Positions 51,354 to 60,041 of a stretch of 64,000 nucleotides of DNA are shown in pieces. How positions within the stretch are numbered: position 1 is the first letter of the stretch; each line of letters opens with the position of its first letter. This DNA comes from CBDFGS01 sp965247255 (GTDB taxonomy: Bacteria > Chloroflexota > Dehalococcoidia > Lucifugimonadales > CAUZJF01). The DNA lies in NCBI GenBank assembly GCA_965247255.1, contig CBDFGS010000012.1:124001-188000 (forward strand), given 5' to 3'. Under the pieces are notes generated by a model. That model had not been told where the DNA came from. It saw nothing but the letters and a program-made list of their open reading frames with translations, and ran no database searches. A program made the position numbers and the translations under genes.

Positions 51354-52676
51354 CTACGGCATGCGGTAGACGCCCATGGCGGCGCCTACCAGTCCACTCC
51401 TAAACGTATCGTCGACAAGCTCGCTAAGGAGCCTTCGTATGCCGGTCTCATGGTGACTCATGACAACCAGCACCTGTCTGTCCCGGCCCTGGTGGAGCAG
51501 GATCAGCCCGCTTCCCTCGATGTCGATGTCAGGCGTAAACGGGGTTCGAAGCGACTCGCCAACCTGTACACCGGCTACGTCGAGGTATTGTGTCACGGCC
51601 GCTGAGTCATCGTAAAGGCCCAGGAACACGGTGTCTTTGGTCAGGTCCTCGACGCCGCGGACCTCGGAAACGATCTGGCTTTCCGAAAGCAAGGACTTTA
51701 AGAGCGCAGCGCTACTGAACAGTGAAGCACGGCCGAGAAGAATGTTTACATCGCCTCTGAAGAAGTACGGAAAGTCGGCCAGGTCGAAGCTCCTCTGACC
51801 CGTCGTGAGGAAGTCGGCGATGTTGGACACCAGCCGGTCGTTGTCGAGGGTGGTGTTCTGGGGCGGCCGCAGAAACGTTAGATCGGAGATCGCAACGACC
51901 TGTCCATCCCTGCTTTTCACCAGTGGACTGAAAGGCTCGACACGTTCCACCATCGAAGAGAGCGTGTTCGTGTCCGCGAAAGCCAGAGGCGCCCCGGTGG
52001 ACTTGATCGATCCGGCAGTGAAGAGAGCGATGGTCTCCAGCCCGTCTGTGAGCTCGTCGGGCCGGAAGTCTCGAACGAGGATATTTTTGAAGTTGAGGAC
52101 GTGGTCGGCCGTGTTGTACAGGTAGCCCTCCTGGAAGAGGACTCCGAACGTGTCCGCGACGGTGTTGATCCGGTTCCGTCGACCCGGGTCTCCTATCAGC
52201 AGCAGCTTGCCACCCTTCGCCACCCAATCGGCCACGATTCGCGCCTCGTCAGGTGTAAAGGCGATCTTGGGCACGATCACGGCAAAGCTGTCTGCTTTCC
52301 GCAGCCGCTCTTCGAGAGCGTCCCTCGATCCGCTGCTCTGGAAATTAAGGAGGCTGCGGTTCACCGCAAACTCGACGCTATACCCCCTCGAGGCGACCCG
52401 AGCGAAAAGCACCTCCAAGTCCGACTCGTCAAAGTCGTTCCCGTGGGCATTGTCCAGCAGGAACACCCCGCGTCGAACAGATTGAGGCCGGGTGAACGAC
52501 GCGGAGGCGTAGTCGGGAAGGGTTATCTGCTCTACGGCTACCTTGGCCCCGGGCGGGGGCTCGTACGTACCGTCGTAGAAGAAGAATGTCGCCACCGCAA
52601 AGAACGCGATAGCGGCGATGGGCGGGAGAACCCAGATCCAGAGTTTCTTTGCTCGAGGGCCCATTGGTTTCTGCAC
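51354..52676 (-). CDS. Membrane-anchored DUF4350-like protein
   Basis: 440 residues, with an N-terminal helix 'WIWVLPPIAAIAFFAVATFF' and no cleavage site, so it is anchored with the rest outside or in the periplasm-like zone. 'GVFLLDNAHGNDFDESDLEV' and 'IVADWVAKGGKLLLIGDPGR' match the GATase-like domain of DUF4350/GldG-type proteins, which often accompany ABC-2 exporters or MoxR systems; none is adjacent here. Function unknown. Start at the first ATG; a second ATG (codon 5) is equally possible. Confidence 0.75.
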   Translation of the reverse strand: MQKPMGPRAKKLWIWVLPPIAAIAFFAVATFFFYDGTYEPPPGAKVAVEQITLPDYASASFTRPQSVRRGVFLLDNAHGNDFDESDLEVLFARVASRGYSVEFAVNRSLLNFQSSGSRDALEERLRKADSFAVIVPKIAFTPDEARIVADWVAKGGKLLLIGDPGRRNRINTVADTFGVLFQEGYLYNTADHVLNFKNILVRDFRPDELTDGLETIALFTAGSIKSTGAPLAFADTNTLSSMVERVEPFSPLVKSRDGQVVAISDLTFLRPPQNTTLDNDRLVSNIADFLTTGQRSFDLADFPYFFRGDVNILLGRASLFSSAALLKSLLSESQIVSEVRGVEDLTKDTVFLGLYDDSAAVTQYLDVAGVQVGESLRTPFTPDIDIEGSGLILLHQGRDRQVLVVMSHHETGIRRLLSELVDDTFRSGLVGAAMGVYRMP

Positions 52677-52711
52677 GCCGGACGCGACGGTTGGCCCCTA
52701 AGCCTATAGCG

Positions 52712-53425
52712 TCACAGCAGGACGAGCAACTCCCGCAGCGAGGAGATCTCAGCGTCCGCCTCCACGCCCGCGCCGTTCTCGTCTCCGTTCCGGTTGATCC
52801 AGACGCTCCGGACTCCTGCGTTCCGAGCTCCGTTTACGTCGCTTTCCAGACTGTCGCCCACGTGGACGAATTCGCCTGGCGAGCAGCCCGCCTCCTCGAT
52901 GGCTATCTGGAACAGCCTCGGATCGGGCTTCTCGACTCCCCCGTGGTCCTGCGAGAAGACGCCAAAGGAGATCACATCCTCGAGGCCAAGTTGCTTGGGG
53001 TAGCTGTTCCCATTGGACAACACGCCAAGCTTGTACCGGCCCCGGAGCGCTTCCAGCGTCGGCGCCACGTCCTCAAAGGGGACCTCTTGGGCGTATCGGT
53101 GATGTAAGTACACGTCCGTAAGATGGGACGCCAGCTCTTCGTCATTGGACCCGCCGGAAGTAACTCGAAGCGCCTCCCTGAAGCCCTCGCGCCGGATGGC
53201 GATCAGGTCGGTAACACTTCCGCGCCTCTCCTCGTACACGCGGTCCCTGATCTCGATCACGCGCTCCACGGTGAGGCCGGCCGCCCCCTCGGGCCTCAGG
53301 CGACCGAGCTCCAGTAAGGTCTCTTGCAGCGAGCGCCTCATTACCATATCGAAGTCCCAGAGGGTCCCGTCGACGTCGAAAGAGACGGCGCGAATCCCGG
53401 CTAGCGCCCTCACCTCTCGATCCAT
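52712..53425 (-). CDS. HAD-superfamily hydrolase, YjjG/phosphoglycolate phosphatase-like
   Basis: 237 residues. Motif I 'SFDVDGTLWDF' with DxD, motif II 'GVLSNGNSYP', motif III Lys in 'GGVEKPDPRLF', motif IV 'HVGDSLESDVNGARNAG'. A phosphatase of small metabolites; the substrate is not evident. Its ATG lies inside the remains of a vapC gene, so the first codons (MDREVRAL) may be borrowed sequence; the conserved part begins at residue 12. Confidence 0.9.
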   Translation of the reverse strand: MDREVRALAGIRAVSFDVDGTLWDFDMVMRRSLQETLLELGRLRPEGAAGLTVERVIEIRDRVYEERRGSVTDLIAIRREGFREALRVTSGGSNDEELASHLTDVYLHHRYAQEVPFEDVAPTLEALRGRYKLGVLSNGNSYPKQLGLEDVISFGVFSQDHGGVEKPDPRLFQIAIEEAGCSPGEFVHVGDSLESDVNGARNAGVRSVWINRNGDENGAGVEADAEISSLRELLVLL

Positions 53426-53445
53426 GCGGACGTATCGGCTATCAC
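53410..53445 (-). pseudogene. vapC: vapC toxin remnant, first 11 codons
   Basis: Starting with a GTG that overlaps the vapB stop, the frame reads 'VIADTSAWIER' and then TGA. This is the standard N-terminus of a PIN-domain VapC with its first catalytic Asp. The rest of the toxin is missing and the HAD hydrolase reading frame starts within it, so a deletion has fused the two. Confidence 0.8.
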
Positions 53446-53663
53446 GACTCCAACTCCCTCTGGCGCCTCACCTCAAGCTCTTCCAGTTCGCGCCAGTTGT
53501 CCACGATGTCCATCTTCCCGGCCACGGCCCGGAACTGGTCGATTTTTCTCGCCCTTATGTACTCCTCTAGGGCTCTGCTCACGGCCTTACTCTTGTTCTT
53601 CTCCCCCGTTTCTTCGACGACACCTTCTAAAAGCTTCGAGTCGATATCCAAAGTCGTGCGCAT
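53442..53663 (-). CDS. vapB: VapB-type antitoxin, toxin partner lost
   Basis: 73 residues from the ATG at 53663, with GAGGT before it. 'MRTTLDIDSKLLEGVVEETG' is the ribbon-helix-helix DNA-binding start of VapB antitoxins ('MRTTL-ID--LL'), and the C-terminal helix ('NWRELEELEVRRQRE') would have wrapped the toxin. The vapC start codon is still in place but the toxin is cut to 11 codons. The antitoxin may survive as a stand-alone repressor or as protection against related toxins. Confidence 0.85.
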   Translation of the reverse strand: MRTTLDIDSKLLEGVVEETGEKNKSKAVSRALEEYIRARKIDQFRAVAGKMDIVDNWRELEELEVRRQRELES

Positions 53664-53706
53664 CGCGTTACCTCATCGCATAAGGGATCATTCTCATACA
53701 TCATTT

Positions 53707-54807
53707 TCACGCATCACGCACCATCTCCAGAAAGTCATCGAAGATGTACTCGTTGTCGAGAGGGCCAGGCGACGCTTCGGAGTGGTACTGAATGCTCATT
53801 ATCGGCAGAGACTTGTGCCGCAGGCCCTCGACCGTGCCGTCGTTGAGATTGACGTGGCTTACCTCCAGCTCGCTCGGAAGGCTGTCGGGGTCGACTGCGT
53901 AGCCGTGGTTCTGCGCCGTGATGTGCACCAGGCCGGTGCTCAGGTCCCGCACCGGGTGGTTGGCGCCCCGGTGGCCGAACTTGAGCTTGAAGGTGCGGGC
54001 CCCAAAGGCCCGTCCCACTACCTGGTTGCCCAGGCATATGCCAAGTATCGGCGCCTTCCCAGCGAGTCCCCTGGCCGTCTCCACCGCATAGTCAAGGAGC
54101 TCCGGGTCACCGGGTCCGGGAGATAGCACCACCCCGTGCGGCTTTCGACTCATTATGTATTCGGCGGAGGCCTTAGCCGGGACGGCCCAGACCTCGCAGC
54201 CTTTGGAACGGAGGACCCTGAGGATGTTGTACTTGAGCCCGCAGTCTTGGACCAGTATGCGGTAGCGGTAGCCGGAGGTTGGGCGGGGCTCGCCTTCCGT
54301 CCATTCGTAGGGGTCGCCCGTCGTCACCTGCGAGACGTAGTCGACCTCGCCGTACTTGGGCAGGTCGCCCAGCCTGGCCAGCACGCTCTCAGGCGTCTCA
54401 TCGACTGCGATCGCGCCCATCATGACGCCGCGCGTTCTCAAACGGCGAGTGATGGCACGCGTGTCGACGCCGCTGATACCCGGGACCCCCTGTCCGGCCA
54501 GGAACTCGTCCAGTGTGGAGGTGCTCATCGAGTGGCTGGGGCTGGTGCTGTGCTCCCTCACCACGAATCCGGAGACCTGGACCTCGCTCGACTCGAAGTC
54601 GCGCTCGTTGATGCCGTAATTGCCGATAAGGGGGTAGGTGGGCATCACGATCTGCCCGGCGAACGAGGGGTCGGTCAACATCTCCTGATAGCCGGTCATC
54701 GACGTGCTGAACACAACCTCGCCGTATGCGGAGCCTCGCGCCCCGAAGGCGTGGCCTTCGTACACGGAGCCGTCTTCGAGCACCAGTGACGCTGTTCCCT
54801 CGCTCAC
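53707..54807 (-). CDS. carA: Carbamoyl-phosphate synthase small subunit
   Basis: 366 residues from the GTG at 54807, which overlaps the pyrC stop (GTGA). N-terminal CPSase domain 'LVLEDGSVYEGHAFGARGSA', 'ISGVDTRAITRRLR', then a class I glutaminase with Cys in 'ILGICLGNQVVG' and His-x-Glu in 'QYHSEASPGP'. It frees ammonia from glutamine for the large subunit. carB is not next: a decayed vapBC and a HAD gene follow. Larger in-frame readings up to 55155 run through pyrC and are not real. Confidence 0.95.
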   Translation of the reverse strand: MSEGTASLVLEDGSVYEGHAFGARGSAYGEVVFSTSMTGYQEMLTDPSFAGQIVMPTYPLIGNYGINERDFESSEVQVSGFVVREHSTSPSHSMSTSTLDEFLAGQGVPGISGVDTRAITRRLRTRGVMMGAIAVDETPESVLARLGDLPKYGEVDYVSQVTTGDPYEWTEGEPRPTSGYRYRILVQDCGLKYNILRVLRSKGCEVWAVPAKASAEYIMSRKPHGVVLSPGPGDPELLDYAVETARGLAGKAPILGICLGNQVVGRAFGARTFKLKFGHRGANHPVRDLSTGLVHITAQNHGYAVDPDSLPSELEVSHVNLNDGTVEGLRHKSLPIMSIQYHSEASPGPLDNEYIFDDFLEMVRDA

Positions 54808-56147
54808 CGACCCTCTCCCGCTCCGGTGTCGACTCCGTATACCACCTTGCCTCCTACTATCGTCACTACCACCCTGCCTTTCAGAGTCGCTCCGGACAAG
54901 GGCGTGTTCTTCCCCTTGGACGCGAACTCGAACGGGTCTACAAGCCATTCGGCGGCAGGGTCGAATATGGTAACGTCCGCCGGCGCGCCCGCTTTCATCG
55001 TCCCCAGGTTCATCCCCAGAAACCGGGCCGGCGCGTGTGTCAGCTTCTCTATCAGCAGCGGCAGCTCTATCTCCCCGGCATCTACGAGGGCCATCAGCGC
55101 GCCAAGGGCCGTCTCCAGTCCACTGATCCCGTTGGCGGCCTCCTCGAAGGTGCACAGCTTCTCCACGCTGCTGTGTGGGGCGTGGTCCGTGGCCACGAAG
55201 TCCACCACGCCGTCTTTCAAGCCCTCCACCATCGCCGCTACGTCCTCGAGTGAGCGCAGCGGCGGGGCAACCTTGGCGTTGGTGTCGTAGGCGTTCTCAT
55301 CAAGCGGTCCGTACAACCCTTCCACACCGCGGCCGAGCACCGCTTCCTCACTCAGAGTCAGGTGATGGGGCGTCGCCTCGCACGTCACCGCCAGGCCCCT
55401 CTCCTTTGCCCGGCGCACAAGCTCGAGCGTCCCGGCTGTGCTGGCGTGCGCGATATGGAGCCGGCCGCCGGTGAGCTCCGTAAGCTCGATGTCCCGCGCC
55501 ACCATCACCTCCTCGGCCGAACCGGGGATGCCCCCCAAACCGAGGCGCGTCGAGGTCCACCCCTCGTTCATGACGCCGCGGGACGACAGCTCCGGTACCT
55601 CGCAGTGGTTAATAATGGGCAGGGAGAAAGGCCTAGCGTAGCTGAGTGCCTGACGCATGATGTTCGCGTCGGATACCGGGTTGCCATCATCACTGAAGCC
55701 CACGACCCCGGCCTCGGCCAGCTCCCCCATCTCCGCCAGCTCCCCGCCCTTGCTGCCCTTCGTCACGCAGCCGATAGGAAGCACTCGAACAACGCCCTCC
55801 TCGCGGCCCTTGCTCATGACGTAGTCCACGGTGGCGCGGCTATCTGAGACGGGGCTCGTGTTGGGCATGGCGCACACCGTCGTGAACCCACCTTTTGCGG
55901 CCGCGGCGGTGCCCGTGGCGATGGTTTCCTTGTACTCGAAGCCTGGCTCACGCAGGTGGCAGTGCAGGTCGATGAACCCTGGGCTAACCACCAGTCCTCC
56001 AGCTTCGATCACATCGGCGCCGTCTGGAGGCGCGATGCCCCGGCTGATCCCCTTGACTACGCCGTCCTCCAGCAGCAGATCGGCCACCTTATCGACCCCC
56101 TGCCCGGGATCGATAATCCGACCGCCTTTGATGAGCAAGGGTCTCAT
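54804..56147 (-). CDS. pyrC: Dihydroorotase
   Basis: 447 residues from the ATG at 56147. 'DLHCHLREPG' (zinc His pair and substrate Arg), 'NHCEVPELS', 'HIAHAST' and 'VATDHAPHS' give the full metal and catalytic set of a class I amidohydrolase dihydroorotase. It closes carbamoyl-aspartate to dihydroorotate. One base separates it from the Nudix gene; it overlaps carA. Confidence 0.95.
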   Translation of the reverse strand: MRPLLIKGGRIIDPGQGVDKVADLLLEDGVVKGISRGIAPPDGADVIEAGGLVVSPGFIDLHCHLREPGFEYKETIATGTAAAAKGGFTTVCAMPNTSPVSDSRATVDYVMSKGREEGVVRVLPIGCVTKGSKGGELAEMGELAEAGVVGFSDDGNPVSDANIMRQALSYARPFSLPIINHCEVPELSSRGVMNEGWTSTRLGLGGIPGSAEEVMVARDIELTELTGGRLHIAHASTAGTLELVRRAKERGLAVTCEATPHHLTLSEEAVLGRGVEGLYGPLDENAYDTNAKVAPPLRSLEDVAAMVEGLKDGVVDFVATDHAPHSSVEKLCTFEEAANGISGLETALGALMALVDAGEIELPLLIEKLTHAPARFLGMNLGTMKAGAPADVTIFDPAAEWLVDPFEFASKGKNTPLSGATLKGRVVVTIVGGKVVYGVDTGAGEGR

Positions 56148-56148
56148 A

Positions 56149-56511
56149 TTACTCAAGCTGCTCCAGAATGCCCCTGCCGTGGGCGAATAGCGGTAAGTCT
56201 TCTCTCTGGTCCCACCACACGAACTCTCCGATCTCGGCCCCAGGCTCAACTTCGCCCTCGGCCTCGACGCGAAACGCCACATGACTGTGTATGGCAGTCT
56301 CGTAGGTGAGCAGATAGTCGATCCTGGACGCGCGCAGGCCCGTCTCTTCGTGCAGCTCTCTGGCCGCCGCGATGATTGGCAACTCGCCGTCTTCGATGCC
56401 ACCACCGGGCATCATGAACTCGCGATACCGGCCCGATGAGTCTCTCACGAGCAAGACCTTGCCATCCCGTATCACTACGACGGTCGCTCGAGTCCTCAGC
56501 GTGCCGGACAT
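56149..56511 (-). CDS. Nudix hydrolase within the pyrimidine operon
   Basis: 120 residues. The Nudix box G-x5-E-x7-REUxEExGU is complete: 'GGGIEDGELPIIAAARELHE' continuing 'ETGL'. Nudix enzymes split nucleoside diphosphates linked to X. Its place between pyrB and pyrC, with 1 bp to pyrC and 8 bp to pyrB, suggests a nucleotide substrate, perhaps cleaning a pyrimidine by-product, but this is inference. Confidence 0.9.
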   Translation of the reverse strand: MSGTLRTRATVVVIRDGKVLLVRDSSGRYREFMMPGGGIEDGELPIIAAARELHEETGLRASRIDYLLTYETAIHSHVAFRVEAEGEVEPGAEIGEFVWWDQREDLPLFAHGRGILEQLE

Positions 56512-56519
56512 CGGCTGCC

Positions 56520-57542
56520 CTAACCTCCCGACCGGGCAGGCGTGATGAGCCTGTACAGCAGCGCCATGCGGACCGCCACTCCGTTGGTCACCTGCTCCTC
56601 AATCACGGACCTGGCGCCGTGCGCGACCTCCGAGTCGATCTCAACGCCCTCGTTCATGGGGCCCGGGTGCATGACCAGAGCATCCGCGTTGGCCAGGCGC
56701 ATGCGCTCCGCGGTGATGCCGTACAACCTGGAGTACTCCCGCGTTGACGGAAGGTGGCCCGCCTGCTGCCTCTCATTCTGGAGCCGAAGCGCCATCACTA
56801 CGTCGGCCCCCTCCAAAGCCCGCTCGACCCGAGTCTCTACCTCGACACCCGCGAACGGGTGCTCCCCGGTCAAGCGGTTGCCCGGCGAGAAGTCGGCCGG
56901 CAACAGCGTCGCCGGTGCGCAGAGCACCACGTTAGCGCCCATCGCGGTGAGCCCCCACAGATTGGACCGAGCTACCCGGCTGTACAGAATATCGCCGACT
57001 ATCGCCACCCTGAGGCCCTCCACCCGGCCAATCCTGCTCTGAATGGTGTACAGGTCGAGCAGCGCCTGTGTCGGGTGGGCGTGGCCTCCATCCCCGGCGT
57101 TGATCACGGAGGCTTCCAGGTGCCGGGCCAGGAAGTGCGGAGCCCCGGCATGAGGGTGACGTACGACGATCATGTCTGTGTTCATCGCCTGCAGGGTCAG
57201 CGCCGTGTTGTAGAGGGACTCGCCCTTCTCCGCGCTGCTGCCGCCCCCCGACACGTTGATGACGTCGGCGCTGAGAATCTTGCCGGCCTGCTCGAAAGAG
57301 ACACGGGTCCTTGTGCTGGGCTCCATGAAGAGCGTGATGATGCTCTTGCCCCTGAGCGTCGGCACCTTCCGGATGTCGCGGTCAAGTACCTCCCTCATCG
57401 CGGTGGTGTCTTCCAGAACCGTCTCGATCTCCTCCCGTGAGAAGTCGTCCAGGTCCAGGACGTGACGCCTCCGTCTGGGCGTCGTGGCCGTGGTCTCGTC
57501 CATCGGCTGCCGGACTGCGGTTGCGTGGCTCGCTTGCGTCAT
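56520..57542 (-). CDS. pyrB: Aspartate carbamoyltransferase catalytic subunit
   Basis: 340 residues. Carbamoyl-phosphate site 'MEPSTRTRVSFEQA' and 'HPTQALLDL', aspartate-side 'ALRLQNERQ' and 'HPGPMNEGVEI' are conserved. It joins carbamoyl phosphate and aspartate. About 25 N-terminal residues are extra to the usual start ('LDLDDFSREEIE'). It overlaps pyrR by 4 bp. Confidence 0.96.
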   Translation of the reverse strand: MTQASHATAVRQPMDETTATTPRRRRHVLDLDDFSREEIETVLEDTTAMREVLDRDIRKVPTLRGKSIITLFMEPSTRTRVSFEQAGKILSADVINVSGGGSSAEKGESLYNTALTLQAMNTDMIVVRHPHAGAPHFLARHLEASVINAGDGGHAHPTQALLDLYTIQSRIGRVEGLRVAIVGDILYSRVARSNLWGLTAMGANVVLCAPATLLPADFSPGNRLTGEHPFAGVEVETRVERALEGADVVMALRLQNERQQAGHLPSTREYSRLYGITAERMRLANADALVMHPGPMNEGVEIDSEVAHGARSVIEEQVTNGVAVRMALLYRLITPARSGG

Positions 57543-58081
57543 TCTCCTGGACCTCTCTTCAGCAGCACGACTTCGTCCTTGCCATCGATCTCGGTGACCT
57601 GGACCTTAACTTCCTCATCGAGTGAGGTCGGCACGTTCTTCCCGACGTAGTCCGCCCTTATTGGCAGCTCCCTATGACCCCTATCCACCAACACCGCGAG
57701 TTGGACCTGCTTCGGTCTCCCGAAGTCCGTCAGAGCGTCCATCGCGGCTCGGATGGTCCGACCCGTGTACAGAACGTCGTCCACCAGCACTACAATGCGG
57801 TCTTCGATGCTCTCCGGGATGCTTGTCGGGCGTACCAGCGGGCTCGCTCCGGCGGAAATGTCGTCGCGGTATAGTCCGATGTCCAGGGAGCCGACCGGGG
57901 GGCTCACGTCCTCGAAACCCTCGATGAGCCCGGCGATTCGCTGCGCGATTGGGACCCCTCTGGTGTGGAGTCCGACCAGCACGACATCTTTGGCGCCCCC
58001 ATTTCTCTCCAGCACCTGATGAGAGATGCGCGTCAGGGACCGTCGTATGTCGTCTGGACCCAGCAGCACGCTCTTCTGCAA
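57539..58081 (-). CDS. pyrR: PyrR, pyrimidine attenuation regulator/uracil phosphoribosyltransferase
   Basis: 180 residues from a TTG at 58081 two codons after the leader terminator; a GTG at 58069 is the alternative. 'LTRISHQVLERNGG' and the PRPP loop 'VVLVDDVLYTGRTIRAAM' are typical. PyrR bound to UMP/UTP attaches to the leader RNA and favours termination. The GAGGGG ribosome site lies in the 3' arm of the terminator stem, so folding would block translation as well. First gene of the operon. Confidence 0.95.
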   Translation of the reverse strand: MQKSVLLGPDDIRRSLTRISHQVLERNGGAKDVVLVGLHTRGVPIAQRIAGLIEGFEDVSPPVGSLDIGLYRDDISAGASPLVRPTSIPESIEDRIVVLVDDVLYTGRTIRAAMDALTDFGRPKQVQLAVLVDRGHRELPIRADYVGKNVPTSLDEEVKVQVTEIDGKDEVVLLKRGPGE

Positions 58082-58082
58082 G

Positions 58083-58108
58083 AAAAAAGCCCCTCGCCGT
58101 CGAGGGGC
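58083..58108 (-). terminator. pyr operon attenuator terminator
   Basis: Minus-strand GCCCCTCG-ACGG-CGAGGGGC followed by six T. The 8-bp GC stem and U6 tract end just before the pyrR start, so this is a regulated leader terminator. Its 3' arm contains GAGGGG, the only ribosome site available to the TTG start. Confidence 0.92.
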
Positions 58109-58171
58109 AAGAGGCCTGAGTAAACAATTATCGCCGGCCCGCCGTCGCGGGCCCGCTGTTCACGCCTTGCC

Positions 58172-58185
58172 AGCCTCGCCGGACT
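58172..58185 (-). promoter_or_regulatory. PyrR-binding loop in the pyr leader
   Basis: Minus strand AGTCCGGCGAGGCT fits the PyrR-binding consensus ARUCCNGNGAGGYU at every position and is followed by GGCAAGG as in Bacillus pyr leaders. It lies about 65 nt before the terminator. Confidence 0.9.
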
Positions 58186-58223
58186 GAATTAAAGGCCGTC
58201 AACTCTATGTCGTTTGCCGAATC

Positions 58224-58252
58224 ATTGTAAGTCTTCGGCTCGCCCATTTCAA
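58224..58252 (-). promoter_or_regulatory. pyr operon promoter
   Basis: Minus strand TTGAAA (58252-58247), 17-nt spacer, TACAAT (58229-58224). The start near 58217 gives a leader of about 135 nt containing the PyrR loop and terminator. Confidence 0.8.
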
Positions 58253-58348
58253 GGCGCCGCGCTTCCTTGACGGGTCTTCCCGCGAGCCCATAGAATGAAA
58301 CCGTATAGATGGCAGCTTGCAGCTACAAAACACAGAAGGTGAGCATCG

Positions 58349-59014
58349 TTGAAGAAGGCGTTCCCCTGGCTCCGGAACAAGGACGACCCGAAGAGTGAAG
58401 GCAAGCTGATCACCAGCGGCCGAATGGTCGTCATTCGCGAAAAGCGCGAAGAGGATGCGCCGGACGACTACGCTTGGCGCACAGATGAGGAGCTCGCGCG
58501 TCTGGACGCGACCCGGCCGATAACTATGTCGTACCCGGAGTTCTTCCGGTTCTCCAGGGACGAGATGCAGTACGCCAACAGGTCATCCAAGCGCCTGGCC
58601 ATCGATACCCAGGATGGCCGCCATATTGGCAATTGCATGTACTACGACATCAACGCGCGCCGGGGGCAGGCCGAGCTCGGTATCATGATCGGCGACCGTG
58701 ACTACTGGGGCAAGGGCTATGGCACCGACTCCGTCTCCGCCCTGCTGGCACACATCTTCACCACGACATCCCTCATTCGCGTCTATCTCCACACGCTCGA
58801 CTGGAACCAGAGGGCACGCCGCTCGTTCGCCAAGGCGGGGTTCCGCGAGGTCGGGAACGTGCATCGCGGCGGCATGGACTTCGTGCTTATGGAGATTCTG
58901 AAGCCGGAGTGGGCGCGACGACAACCGCCGTCGCACAATGGCGCGGCCCCTAACATGCATTCCGACGGGGAACAGAGCGATGACGGGGCCACGCGGGCTA
59001 ACCAACCAGGGTAG
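58349..59014 (+). CDS. GNAT-family N-acetyltransferase
   Basis: 221 residues from a TTG with AAGG upstream. RimJ/RimL-like: 'ELGIMIGDRDYWGKGYGTDS' holds the acetyl-CoA pyrophosphate loop (Q/R-x-x-G-x-G/A form 'GKGYGT'), and 'VYLHTLDWNQRARRSFAKAGF' closes the fold. The first 40 residues are basic and the last 30 unstructured. Substrate unknown. Divergent from the pyr operon. Confidence 0.88.
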   Translation: MKKAFPWLRNKDDPKSEGKLITSGRMVVIREKREEDAPDDYAWRTDEELARLDATRPITMSYPEFFRFSRDEMQYANRSSKRLAIDTQDGRHIGNCMYYDINARRGQAELGIMIGDRDYWGKGYGTDSVSALLAHIFTTTSLIRVYLHTLDWNQRARRSFAKAGFREVGNVHRGGMDFVLMEILKPEWARRQPPSHNGAAPNMHSDGEQSDDGATRANQPG

Positions 59015-59062
59015 ACCCACTGCTAACCTCGAATCGGTGGCTACCTGGGTAGGCGGGGATGG

Positions 59063-60013
59063 ATGATGATTCTGGTTACGGGCGCGACGGGGTACGTCGG
59101 TAGGCACGTCGTCGCGGCACTCTCCGATGCCGGGCGTCCCGTTCGAGCGCTCCTCCGGTCCGAGTCCAGGAAACCCGTCCTCGCCTCCTATGACGCCGAT
59201 GTCGTTTACGGCGATGTCCTCGAGCCCGGGTCCTTACGTCGCGCCTGCGAGGGCGTCGACGCCATCATCCACCTGGTCGCCGCGGTCCGCGAGACCGGCG
59301 ACGCGACCTTTCAGAGGCTGAACTTTGAGGGCACAAGGAACGTTCTCGAGGCGGCCGCCTCGACCGGTGTCAAGCGTTTCGTGCAAGCGAGCACGATCGG
59401 CGCCGGCCCTGACCCGGCTCTCCCATACCTCAACTCTAGATGGATGGCGGAGCGAGAGGTCGAGCGAAGTGGCCTTGCGCACACTATCGTGCGCTTCTCG
59501 TTTGGGTTCGGCGAGGGCGACGAGTTCTTCAATGTCCTGGCGGCACAGGCGAAGCTCTCGCCCTTAGTGCCGATCGTCGGCGACGGTAGCGCCAGGTTTC
59601 AGCCGATAGCCGTGGTGGACGTGGCGCGATGCCTCATCGAAGCCGGTGACAGCGACGCCCTGGCAGGGCAAACGATCGAAGCGGCTGGGCCGGAGTATCT
59701 CACCTACGAAGAGACGATCGACCTCGTCGCGGAAACTCTCGGCGTTAGGATATTCAAGGTGCACGTACCCGTGGCCCTCATGAAGCCTGTCGCGACGGTG
59801 ATGGACGCGCTGATGTCGAGGTCTCCGGTCACCCCCGAGCAGCTCAAGATGCTAAGCATCGACAATACTACGGCGCTCGACTCGGTTCAGAAGGCGTTCG
59901 GGTTCGAGCCCCGCTCAATCAGGGACAACCTATCGTACATTAAGAGGATCGGCTTGGTTGACGCATTGAGGATTAACATGGGCTTCATGCCGAAGCGCGT
60001 GCGCGACCATTGA
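59063..60013 (+). CDS. NAD(P)-binding epimerase/NDUFA9-like protein
   Basis: 316 residues; the second Met (59066) is an equally good start. 'ILVTGATGYVGRHVVAAL' is the Rossmann GxxGxxG. The YxxxK of classical SDRs is not in its usual place ('YLNSRWMAEREVERSG' has no Tyr/Lys pair), as in atypical SDRs of the NDUFA9/complex I assembly and NmrA-like groups. Probably a cofactor-binding or quinone-related protein; role unknown. Confidence 0.85.
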   Translation: MMILVTGATGYVGRHVVAALSDAGRPVRALLRSESRKPVLASYDADVVYGDVLEPGSLRRACEGVDAIIHLVAAVRETGDATFQRLNFEGTRNVLEAAASTGVKRFVQASTIGAGPDPALPYLNSRWMAEREVERSGLAHTIVRFSFGFGEGDEFFNVLAAQAKLSPLVPIVGDGSARFQPIAVVDVARCLIEAGDSDALAGQTIEAAGPEYLTYEETIDLVAETLGVRIFKVHVPVALMKPVATVMDALMSRSPVTPEQLKMLSIDNTTALDSVQKAFGFEPRSIRDNLSYIKRIGLVDALRINMGFMPKRVRDH

Positions 60014-60041
60014 GCAATTTCACTGGATTCCAGGGCAGCCA

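Noticed and set aside
54807..55155. Extended N-terminus for carA
   Set aside because: It would run antiframe through pyrC; the GTGA overlap at 54804-54807 is the natural start.
56147..56405. Extended N-terminus for pyrC
   Set aside because: It overlaps the Nudix gene out of frame and lacks similarity; 'MRPLLIKGGRIIDPG' is the normal start.
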